This document shows positions 1-5,990 of a DNA stretch of 7,397 nucleotides, in pieces; within the stretch, counting starts at the first letter, position 1; the number at the start of each line of letters is the position of its first letter. The DNA comes from Bacteroidaceae bacterium (GTDB lineage: Bacteria; Bacteroidota; Bacteroidia; Bacteroidales; Bacteroidaceae), in NCBI GenBank assembly GCA_017472905.1, contig JAFUNW010000023.1:1-7397 (forward strand), written 5' to 3'. The notes under the pieces were generated by a model. The model worked only from the letters and a program-made list of their open reading frames with translations. It made no database searches and was not told the origin of the DNA. A program made the position numbers and the translations under genes.

Positions 1-2
1 GA

Positions 3-419
3 CAGGTGAATACCAACTACATCCATCGTGCGGAGTGGATAAAGCCGTCTATCTCCATCGACGAGCATTTAGACTATAAGTTTATTCTTTGCATTGAGGG
101 GAATGATGTCGCTTCGAACCTCAAGTGGGTGATGTCATCGAACTCACTGGCCGTTATGCCCCGTCCGAAATACGAGACGTGGTTTATGGAGGGGACGTTG
201 AAGCCGGATTATCACTATGTCTGCATCAAAGATGACTATTCAGACCTGGAAGAAAAGCTGACCTACTATATCAACCATCCGGATAAGGCGCAGGAAATCA
301 TAGACCATGCTCACGAATATGTAGCGCAATTCCGCAATTCAAAGCGCGAAGAGCTGATTTCGCTGTTGGTGCTTGACAAATACTTTAAGAAAACCGGTCA
401 ATATGATAGTCATCAGTAA
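3..419 (+). CDS. GT90 (CAP10/LpsA-type) glycosyltransferase, 3' part only
   Basis: This is the C-terminal part of a glycosyltransferase; the reading frame is open to the left edge, so the GTG at 6 is internal and the real start lies outside the window. About 138 residues are visible. The block YKFILCIEGNDVASNLKW, then the SSNSL and KYETWFMEG segments and DDYSDLEEKL, are what I recognise from the C-terminal half of GT90/CAP10 proteins, often annotated as lipopolysaccharide A protein. In that family this part holds the nucleotide-sugar site. The expected role is transfer of a sugar onto a surface glycan such as LPS at the cytoplasmic face of the inner membrane; donor and acceptor cannot be read from the sequence. 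The 3' end overlaps the next gene by 17 bases, and two more glycosyltransferase-like genes follow, which supports a surface-polysaccharide operon. The family call is fairly sure; the exact product is not. Confidence 0.8.
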   Translation, partial: QVNTNYIHRAEWIKPSISIDEHLDYKFILCIEGNDVASNLKWVMSSNSLAVMPRPKYETWFMEGTLKPDYHYVCIKDDYSDLEEKLTYYINHPDKAQEIIDHAHEYVAQFRNSKREELISLLVLDKYFKKTGQYDSHQ

Positions 420-1242
420 ACATTCCAATCAGTTGTGCAACAGGCTCTTTACCTATTTGCCCGTACTCTCGTATGCGTTGGAGGCCGGGGAGTCTGTGTG
501 TTTCCTTTTTCAGTACAAGGGGTACGATGGCTTTTTCCCGAATTTGCGGGAATCGGGTATTGCTTCCTATCTTCCGGACGATACGCTTCGGCCGAGCATA
601 AGCAGCAAGCTTTTAAATGCTTTCGTGCGCTTTATGGACAAGTTGGTACATGTGGTGCTCAAGCCGGGCGAGCGAATCCCTTTGCGCAAACCGTTGGGAC
701 TGTTGTTTAATCCGAAGTGGAAAGAAATCAGGTACGATTCGGCCTATATCGCTAAGCATACCGAAGAACTGCGCCGTTTGTTTACTCCGGCTAATGCGGT
801 GTGGCAGGCGATCGCGGAGATGATGCCTCCCGTTTCGGAGGAGGTGGTCACGGTGGGTGTTCACATGCGAGGCGGTGACTATCGAACCTATCTGGGGGGG
901 AAGTATTTCTATGAACCTTCCGTCTATTGTCGATATATGAGACAGATAAAGACGTTGCTTGCTTCTCAGGGTAAGCAAGTGCGTTTTCTTCTTTGCACCA
1001 ATGAGCGTGTAATCCCCTCGGATTTCTCGGGACTTGAACTTCTTCGGCAGCAGGGGAGTGATTTGTTGGTAGACCTCTATGGTCTTTCCCGTTGCGACTA
1101 CATCATTGGTCCGCCCAGTACCTTTTCGCAATGGGCTTCGTTTTATGGAGGAGTGCCGTTGAGATTTTTGCAAGCTTCCGATGAGTCTGTCTCTTTGTCG
1201 GATTTCAAAAAAGTAGTAGCTTTGGATAAATTTGAACCGTAA
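403..1242 (+). CDS. GT11/fucosyltransferase-like glycosyltransferase
   Basis: The predicted protein has 279 residues from the ATG at 403. The frame is open back to a TTG at 373, but 403 gives the natural start MIVISKHSNQL. Three segments resemble alpha-1,2-fucosyltransferase-like (GT11 and related GT-B) enzymes: an N-terminal HSNQLCNRLF (residues 7-16) like the GxGNQLF loop, HMRGGDY (154-160) like the HxRRGDY donor-binding motif, and GPPSTFSQWASFYGG (236-250) like the C-terminal S-x-FS-WWA motif. The family uses GDP-fucose or similar donors to decorate glycans in the cytoplasm. The second arginine of HxRRGDY is glycine here, so the fucosyl donor is uncertain. The start lies inside the upstream glycosyltransferase gene (17-base overlap, different frame), which suggests translational coupling; a GT2 gene follows after 11 bases. 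Superfamily membership is likely; the fucose specificity is inference. Confidence 0.68.
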   Translation: MIVISKHSNQLCNRLFTYLPVLSYALEAGESVCFLFQYKGYDGFFPNLRESGIASYLPDDTLRPSISSKLLNAFVRFMDKLVHVVLKPGERIPLRKPLGLLFNPKWKEIRYDSAYIAKHTEELRRLFTPANAVWQAIAEMMPPVSEEVVTVGVHMRGGDYRTYLGGKYFYEPSVYCRYMRQIKTLLASQGKQVRFLLCTNERVIPSDFSGLELLRQQGSDLLVDLYGLSRCDYIIGPPSTFSQWASFYGGVPLRFLQASDESVSLSDFKKVVALDKFEP

Positions 1243-1253
1243 GAATATAAAGT

Positions 1254-2075
1254 ATGTCGAAACAATATAAAGCCTCAGTCATCGTGTCGGTTTATAGCAA
1301 TACGGCAGCCTTGAAAGTCGTATTGGATTCTTTAAAATTGCAGACCGAGCAAAACTTCGAGATTATTATCTCGGAAGATGCCGAGCATGAACACATGAAA
1401 GTATTCTGCCAATCTTATGATTTTATCCACGATGTTCAGCATCTGACGCAGCCGGACGTGGGGTGGCGCAAGAATCAGGCATTGAATAGAGCCATCAGAG
1501 CCGCTAAGAGCGATTGGCTGATTTTTATTGATGGCGATTGCGTATTGCATCCGCGCTTTGTGGAGTTTCATTTGAAACTGAGTGGAGAGAAAAACATTGT
1601 TGCGGGAAAACGGGTCAAACTCAATGATGAGTTGAGCAGACTGTTGCTGCAAGATGTGGCTAACTATCAAAAGATAGAGCGCATGTTGCTTCGAAAAATC
1701 TTCTTGGGAAACAAAAAAGGGATTGGCTTCATTGAGGAGGGAGTCTTCATCAATCCTGCTTCTTTGCTTGGCTTCATTCCCAAATTGCGCCGGATGCATC
1801 AGCTGAAAGGGTGTAACATGTCGTTTTCCAGACAGGCCATTGAAGCCATCAACGGTTTTGATGAAGAATATGTATTGCCGGCTATTGGTGAAGACATTGA
1901 TTTGACGTGGCGTTTCCGGAAAGCCGGTTATCATTTGGTTTCGGTGCGCAATCTTGCTGTGCAATATCATTTGAATCACAAAGAGAATTGGATCGATCAA
2001 AGCGAAAATATCCAAATTATGGAACGCAAGCAGCGAAACAATGAATTTATTTGCAAGAACGGGTTGAATCAATAG
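1254..2075 (+). CDS. GT2 family glycosyltransferase
   Basis: The 273-residue protein is complete for the family. It opens with the GT-A fold start ASVIVSVYSNTAALKVVLDSL (residues 7-27). It continues with KNQALNRAI (73-81), the metal and nucleotide-sugar binding DxD motif in LIFIDGDCVLHP (DGD at 93-95), GCNMSFSR (186-193) and the acidic GEDIDLTWR segment (212-220) where the catalytic base is expected. The GFDEEY...GEDIDL arrangement is the galactosyltransferase-like C-terminal region (Glyco_transf_7C) found in many bacterial GT2 enzymes. There is no signal peptide or membrane helix, so it should act in the cytoplasm or at the inner membrane face. The start is an ATG 11 bases after the previous stop, so it is probably the last gene of the surface-glycan operon. 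Donor and acceptor sugars cannot be inferred. Confidence 0.9.
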   Translation: MSKQYKASVIVSVYSNTAALKVVLDSLKLQTEQNFEIIISEDAEHEHMKVFCQSYDFIHDVQHLTQPDVGWRKNQALNRAIRAAKSDWLIFIDGDCVLHPRFVEFHLKLSGEKNIVAGKRVKLNDELSRLLLQDVANYQKIERMLLRKIFLGNKKGIGFIEEGVFINPASLLGFIPKLRRMHQLKGCNMSFSRQAIEAINGFDEEYVLPAIGEDIDLTWRFRKAGYHLVSVRNLAVQYHLNHKENWIDQSENIQIMERKQRNNEFICKNGLNQ

Positions 2076-2194
2076 CTTTCTTCCCGTTTCATTTCCTTTC
2101 TTCCCTCTTTCTTCTTATTTTTTTTAGATTTTCTGTAACTTCTTGATTATCAATGTGAAATTGATATAGCAGGCAGCTGCCGTGAATTTGCCGG

Positions 2195-2302
2195 TTGCTC
2201 TTGAAAATCTGCTGCCCAACAGAGTTCGGTTTGCTGGGCAGCAAAAGTTCGTCTGCTGCACGGCAAAAATTGCTCCGCCGTGCAGCAGATTTTCGTGAGC
2301 AA
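2195..2302. repeat. Nested inverted-repeat (palindromic) element
   Basis: The 21-base outer arms (2195-2215 and 2282-2302) pair over 19 Watson-Crick positions, with one G-T wobble and one mismatch. Inside are two separate hairpins: TGCTGCCCA/TGGGCAGCA (2210-2218 and 2235-2243, 16-base loop) and a perfect 13-base pair TCTGCTGCACGGC/GCCGTGCAGCAGA (2252-2264 and 2277-2289, 12-base loop). The inner hairpins use part of the outer arms, so the one-stem and two-hairpin folds exclude each other. On either strand the outermost inner hairpin is followed by ATTTTC. It could be a bidirectional terminator, a REP-like or MITE-like repeat, or both; other genomic copies cannot be seen from here. Confidence 0.75.
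2252..2293 (+). terminator. Probable terminator of the glycosyltransferase operon
   Basis: A perfect 13-base-pair stem, nine of the pairs G-C, with a 12-base loop is followed at once by TTTT (2290-2293). A second T run (2310-2315) lies a little further on. This is the first strong hairpin after the GT2 gene, though it lies about 175 bases past the stop codon. It is part of the larger nested palindrome, so termination may be only one of its roles. Confidence 0.5.
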
Positions 2303-2355
2303 GCCGCACTTTTTTATTCGCTCCGCTCTTCGTGCGAAACTATCCTTTCAAAAAC

Positions 2356-2386
2356 TTGCTCGGTCGGTGGAAAAGGTTTACCTTTG
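2356..2386 (+). promoter_or_regulatory. Bacteroides-type promoter for the Xaa-Pro aminopeptidase gene
   Basis: A TTG (-33 element, 2356-2358) is followed after 20 bases by TACCTTTG (2379-2386), an exact match to the Bacteroides -7 consensus TAnnTTTG. The start of transcription would be near 2393, leaving a leader of about 90 bases before the ATG at 2484. Confidence 0.7.
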
Positions 2387-2483
2387 TCCACTAACAGGAA
2401 ATAAAACCGCGTGATGCATAGAATCGGCGGGGTGGCTTGGATGTAGCCGGAAAACATAGATTTAAAACTGAAAAGAACGAAAT

Positions 2484-4283
2484 ATGGAACAACAGAGTCA
2501 GAAAGAAATAATAAAGAGCCGTTTGTCGGCTGTGCGTGATTATATGGACAAGCATGGCTTGAGTGCGGTGATAGTGCCCAGTACAGACCCTCATTCGGGA
2601 GAGTATGTTCCGGAGCATTGGAAAGTGCGTGAGTGGTTGACCGGCTTTACCGGTTCGGCCGGAACAGCGGTGGTGACCAAGAGCAAGGCTGCCTTGTGGA
2701 CCGATTCGCGCTATTTTCTTCAGGCCGAAGAGCAATTGGCTGATACGGGCATTTGTTTGATGAAAGAGCGTTTGCCTGAAACTCCTTTGCAAACCGAATG
2801 GTTGGGAAGCGTGTTGCAGCGTGGAGATACGGTCGGGATGGCCGGAACGACTCAAACGCTCTCCGCATTTAGAGACTACGAATCGGCTTTGGCTGCCTGC
2901 GATATTCGGGTAGAGGCACTCTATCCTGAACCTTGGGACCTCTTGTGGGAGGGGCGTCCGTCCTTGCCGGGCAATCCTGTGGTTATCCAGCCTTTGGAGT
3001 ATGCCGGAAAAAGCTGTCGCGAAAAACTGGTCGACCTGCGCAGCGTGTTGCAGGCGAATCGTGTGGATGGAATCATTCTTTCCACCTTGGATGAGATTGC
3101 GTGGCTGTTGAATGTGCGGGGAACGGATGTTCATTGCAATCCTGTGACGGTCAGCTATTTGGTCGTAACTTCGGAAAAAGCCTGTTTCTTTTGCGCTCCG
3201 GAGAAAATCTCGCCCGAAGTGAAGAACTATTTGGCTGCGGAGGGGGTGGAGAGTCTGCCTTATTCCTCTTTCTTCGAATGGTTGGGCGGTTATCCTTTGC
3301 AGAGTGTACAAGTAGACCCGGCATCGAGCAATTACGAAATGGTTCATCGCCTTCCGCAGGCTTGTCAGGTTGTGGAAAAAGGGTCGCCGGTGGCTTTGAT
3401 GAAAGCGGTGAAGTCGTCCGCTGAAATAGAGGGCTTTCGGCAAGCGATGGTGCGCGATGGTGTGGCGATGGTACGTTTCCTTCGTTGGCTGGAACGGGAA
3501 TTGCCCGGTGGAGAGGTGACGGAATTGTCGGTTGACCGCGCGTTGCTACGTTTCCGTTCGGAACAGCCGCTTTTTCGCGACATCAGTTTCGACACGATAG
3601 CCGGCTACAAGGAGCATGGTGCGATTGTTCACTACGAAGCCACCCCCGAAACGGATGTGGCGTTGCGTCCCGAAGGCTTCTTGTTGTTGGATAGCGGAGC
3701 GCAGTATCAGGATGCCACTACGGACATTACACGTACCATCCCGTTAGGGGTGCTGACCGAAGAGGAGCGGCGCGACTATACTTTGGTATTGAAAGGTCAC
3801 ATAGCTTTGGCGCGTGCCGTATTCCCGCAAGGTACGTGTGGCACGCAGTTGGATGTGCTGGCCCGGCAAGCCATGTGGCGCGAAGGGGTCAATTATCTGC
3901 ATGGAACCGGTCATGGAGTCGGTTCGTACCTGAATGTACATGAAGGTCCCCATCAGGTTCGCATGAATCACATGCCTACGCTGCTCGTTCCGGGCATGAC
4001 CCTGACGAACGAGCCGGGCATTTACAAAGCCGGACGACATGGAGTACGTACGGAGAATGTGATGCTTGTTGTTCCTTGCATGGAAACGGAGTTTGGCGCT
4101 TTCTATCGCTTTGAGGCACTGACACTTTGCCCGATAGCGACTTCGCCCATTGTGACGGAGATGATGAATGTCGAGGAAACAGAGTGGTTGAATGCATACC
4201 ACCGGCATGTATACGAAGTCTTGTCGCCCCATTTGGATGAGGCCGAACGGGAATGGTTGCAGAAGGCGACTCAAGCTTTGTGA
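2484..4283 (+). CDS. Xaa-Pro aminopeptidase, M24B family, three-domain type
   Basis: This metallopeptidase removes an N-terminal residue when proline is second; the 599-residue length matches the long, three-domain (APP1-like) class. A creatinase-like N-terminal domain spans about residues 11-145 and a second one about 160-310. The pita-bread catalytic domain runs about 315-535, followed by a C-terminal segment (about 545-599). The expected five metal ligands are all present: D403 (LLDSGAQY), D414 (TTDITRT), H477 (HGTGHGVG), E510 (NEPGIY) and E524 (RTENV). Histidines H383, H473 and H486 line up with the conserved active-site histidines. It should bind two divalent ions, usually manganese, and be active. 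No signal peptide is seen, so it is probably cytoplasmic and serves peptide turnover. The ATG at 2484 follows an A-rich stretch typical of Bacteroides starts and a good promoter lies upstream; the next gene starts 35 bases downstream. Confidence 0.95.
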   Translation: MEQQSQKEIIKSRLSAVRDYMDKHGLSAVIVPSTDPHSGEYVPEHWKVREWLTGFTGSAGTAVVTKSKAALWTDSRYFLQAEEQLADTGICLMKERLPETPLQTEWLGSVLQRGDTVGMAGTTQTLSAFRDYESALAACDIRVEALYPEPWDLLWEGRPSLPGNPVVIQPLEYAGKSCREKLVDLRSVLQANRVDGIILSTLDEIAWLLNVRGTDVHCNPVTVSYLVVTSEKACFFCAPEKISPEVKNYLAAEGVESLPYSSFFEWLGGYPLQSVQVDPASSNYEMVHRLPQACQVVEKGSPVALMKAVKSSAEIEGFRQAMVRDGVAMVRFLRWLERELPGGEVTELSVDRALLRFRSEQPLFRDISFDTIAGYKEHGAIVHYEATPETDVALRPEGFLLLDSGAQYQDATTDITRTIPLGVLTEEERRDYTLVLKGHIALARAVFPQGTCGTQLDVLARQAMWREGVNYLHGTGHGVGSYLNVHEGPHQVRMNHMPTLLVPGMTLTNEPGIYKAGRHGVRTENVMLVVPCMETEFGAFYRFEALTLCPIATSPIVTEMMNVEETEWLNAYHRHVYEVLSPHLDEAEREWLQKATQAL

Positions 4284-4318
4284 AAGAAAGAATGGAATAA
4301 AATATAAGCAAGAAAAAT

Positions 4319-4852
4319 ATGGCACTGATAAAGTCAGTAAGAGGTTTTACACCTCAAATAGGGACGGACTGCTATTTGGCAGACAATGCCACAGTGGTGG
4401 GCGATGTGGTGATGGGCGATGAATGTAGTGTGTGGTTCAATGCTGTGTTGCGCGGCGATGTGAACAGCATTCGTATCGGTAACCGGGTGAATATACAAGA
4501 CGGCAGCGTGTTGCATACGCTCTATGAAAAATCGGTCGTAGAGATTGGCGATGACGTGACGGTGGGGCATAATGTGACCATTCACGGAGCAGACATCCGG
4601 AGCGGAGCGTTGATTGGCATGGGGGCTACTGTGCTGGACTATGCGGTAGTGGGTGAGGGGGCTATTGTAGCTGCCGGAGCGTTGGTGTTGGCTCATACGC
4701 AAATCGGTGCGGGGGAATTGTGGGCCGGAGTACCCGCCAAATTTATCAAAAAGGTGGATGCAGACCAAAGCAAAGAGTTGAATGAGAAAATTGCCAACGG
4801 GTATCGTTTGTATGCTTCGTGGTATAAAGAAGAGGAGCGCAAAGGGGAGTAG
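4319..4852 (+). CDS. Gamma-class carbonic anhydrase-like protein (left-handed beta-helix)
   Basis: This 177-residue protein is built of hexapeptide repeats (such as VVGDVV, IRIGNRVNI, VEIGDDVTV, ALIGMGATV, GAIVAAGALV) that form a left-handed beta-helix, with a C-terminal helix from about residue 148. The three zinc-binding histidines of the gamma-carbonic anhydrase/YrdA family are present: H66 (VLHTL), H84 (VGHN) and H89 (TIHG). The conserved RGD (45-47 region), QD (60-61) and WAGVPAKFI (135-143) are also there. Such proteins are trimers with a metal between subunits. If active it would hydrate CO2 to bicarbonate in the cytoplasm. It lacks the acidic loop of archaeal Cam, and several short YrdA-like homologues have little or no activity, so catalysis is not assured. 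The ATG at 4319 follows an A-rich leader 35 bases after the aminopeptidase stop, so the two are probably co-transcribed. Confidence 0.9.
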   Translation: MALIKSVRGFTPQIGTDCYLADNATVVGDVVMGDECSVWFNAVLRGDVNSIRIGNRVNIQDGSVLHTLYEKSVVEIGDDVTVGHNVTIHGADIRSGALIGMGATVLDYAVVGEGAIVAAGALVLAHTQIGAGELWAGVPAKFIKKVDADQSKELNEKIANGYRLYASWYKEEERKGE

Positions 4853-4922
4853 AACGCCCTTGCAAGGGGTGGCGCGGTAGGGTATTTTACCATTTTTACA
4901 CCTTATTATATATATAGGACCC

Positions 4923-5816
4923 ATGAATTGTTTTTTTCGGGAAAGGCTAAACTCGTATTTCCCCCATCTGATAGCCTTGTTTACGGTGTCGGTGTGGGGG
5001 TCGACATTCGTGTCTACCAAATTGTTGCTTCAGGAAGGGCTGACGCCGTCCGATATCTTTTTTTATCGCTTCTTGTTGGGGTATGTGCTGATTTGGTTTT
5101 GCGTTCCCCGTCCTGTTTTTGCTCGTTCGCTACGCGATGAGGCTGTTTTGCTCCTTGGAGGAGTTACGGGTGGCTCACTCTATTTTCTGACGGAAAACAT
5201 GGCTTTGACTTATTCAATGGCCTCCAATGTCTCTTTGATTGTCTGTACGACTCCTTTACTGACGATGTTGTTGCTGAGCCTGCTGTATAAAAGTGAACGG
5301 ATGGGGCGAAAGCAATGGTTGGGCTCGTTGGTTGCTTGCGTGGGAATGGCTTTGGTGGTTTTGAACGGACATTTCATCTTGAAACTCTCTCCTTTGGGCG
5401 ATTTGTTGGCTTTAGCCGCCGCCGCGCTTTGGGCATGCTATGGATTGGCGCTGAAAATGTTGGAGGGGCGCTATTCATCGCTCTTTGTCACTCGGAAAGT
5501 CTTTTTTTATGGTCTGGTAACCGTCTTGCCGGCTTTTCTGTATTCGCCACTATCGGTTGATTGGGATGTTTTGTCGCGTCCGATCGTTTGGGGAAACCTT
5601 TTGTTTTTGGGTGCTGTAGCCTCCATGTTGTGCTATTTCCTCTGGAACATTGTGGTTGCCCGTTTGGGTGCAGTGCGTGCCACCAATTATATCTATTTCA
5701 ATCCGCTGGTTGCGGTGGTTGTCTCTTTCTTTGTCCTTGATGAACACATCACTTGGGTGGCTTTGCTGGGCGGTGCGCTGATTCTTTGGGGCATGTATGG
5801 TGCAGAACGCCGCTGA
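4923..5816 (+). CDS. EamA-family (DMT superfamily) transporter
   Basis: This 297-residue inner-membrane protein has ten predicted membrane helices at about 14-33, 43-62, 72-92, 99-120, 131-149, 157-178, 192-208, 221-243, 252-272 and 276-294. They form two EamA repeats (about 17-148 and 158-292), the usual size and layout for drug/metabolite exporters. Typical family segments are VWGSTFVSTK (24-33) near the start of repeat one and the NYIYFNPLVAVVVSFFVLDE stretch (255-274) near the end of repeat two. Members export amino acids, nucleobases or other small metabolites; the substrate cannot be told from sequence. The ATG at 4923 has AGGA only 3 bases upstream, too close for a normal Shine-Dalgarno. 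The gene begins 70 bases after the carbonic-anhydrase-like gene with no strong terminator between, so read-through is likely, though a weak promoter of its own is possible. Confidence 0.92.
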   Translation: MNCFFRERLNSYFPHLIALFTVSVWGSTFVSTKLLLQEGLTPSDIFFYRFLLGYVLIWFCVPRPVFARSLRDEAVLLLGGVTGGSLYFLTENMALTYSMASNVSLIVCTTPLLTMLLLSLLYKSERMGRKQWLGSLVACVGMALVVLNGHFILKLSPLGDLLALAAAALWACYGLALKMLEGRYSSLFVTRKVFFYGLVTVLPAFLYSPLSVDWDVLSRPIVWGNLLFLGAVASMLCYFLWNIVVARLGAVRATNYIYFNPLVAVVVSFFVLDEHITWVALLGGALILWGMYGAERR

Positions 5817-5893
5817 ATGGTGTTCGATTTGGAATGTCTGCCTTACAAAAAGGAACAGAGTAGGGCAAATTAACTTACTTTATGAATGTGCGC

Positions 5894-5926
5894 TTGGCAT
5901 TTTGTAAAAGATAATAGCTACCTTTG
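5894..5926 (+). promoter_or_regulatory. Bacteroides-type promoter for mdh
   Basis: TACCTTTG (5919-5926) is an exact TAnnTTTG -7 element, the same octamer as in the aminopeptidase promoter. A TTG at 5894-5896 lies 22 bases upstream, slightly wide for the -33 element; a TTTG at 5901-5904 would be too close (14 bases). Transcription would start near 5933, giving a leader of about 58 bases. Confidence 0.65.
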
Positions 5927-5936
5927 TGGCACGAAA

Positions 5937-5977
5937 CTTCCTTTAGGAAGATGAGCGTTGAAACTATTAAAATTTAA
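5937..5977 (+). promoter_or_regulatory. mdh leader: small hairpin followed by an 8-codon upstream reading frame
   Basis: CTTCC-TTTA-GGAAG (5937-5950) is a perfect five-pair hairpin with a four-base loop, close to the predicted 5' end of the mRNA. An ATG follows immediately (5951) and opens the mini-frame MSVETIKI, ending with TAA at 5975-5977, 13 bases before the mdh ATG. A 5' hairpin may stabilise the mRNA. Whether the mini-frame is translated is unknown; the GGAAG abuts its ATG, too close to serve as a normal ribosome site. Confidence 0.35.
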
Positions 5978-5990
5978 CACAATATTGATT

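Larger units (their letters stand above)
2076..2483. other. 408-base intergenic region with polypyrimidine tract, nested palindrome and promoter
   Basis: I see no convincing gene here. From left to right it holds a C/T-rich tract (2076-2124), a 10-base perfect palindrome GGCAGCTGCC (2172-2181), a nested inverted-repeat element (2195-2302), a run of six T (2310-2315), a small inverted repeat TTCGC/GCGAA (2317-2321 and 2334-2338), and a Bacteroides-type promoter (2356-2386). An untranslated leader of roughly 90 bases then runs to the aminopeptidase start. Short reading frames on both strands have no recognisable product and overlap the palindromes. Confidence 0.7.

Noticed and set aside
613..1173. 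Antisense reading frame (186 codons, - strand) opposite the GT11-like gene
   Set aside because: It is a shadow of the + strand coding frame without domain or promoter support.
1332..2072. Antisense reading frame (246 codons, - strand) opposite the GT2 gene
   Set aside because: It lies wholly inside the GT2 gene and shows no known motif; the + strand frame has full family motifs.
2195..2404. Short + strand reading frame of 69 codons in the intergenic region
   Set aside because: It runs through the nested palindrome and the promoter, has no recognisable product, and its codons are explained by the repeat structure.
2391..3443. Long antisense reading frame (350 codons, - strand) over the start of the aminopeptidase gene
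   Set aside because: It mirrors the codons of a well-supported + strand gene, its translation is rich in R, H, S and Q with no recognisable domain, and it would read through the promoter region.
4860..4890. Possible promoter before the EamA transporter (TTG, 20 bases, TATTTTAC)
   Set aside because: The spacing fits, but the -7 element matches TAnnTTTG poorly and the region is AT-rich, so a chance match is likely.
4857..4900. Possible terminator between the carbonic anhydrase-like and transporter genes (CCCTTGCAAGGG palindrome; GGTA-TTT-TACC then ATTTTT)
   Set aside because: The first palindrome has almost no loop and no T run directly after it; the second has only four pairs. Neither is convincing as a terminator.
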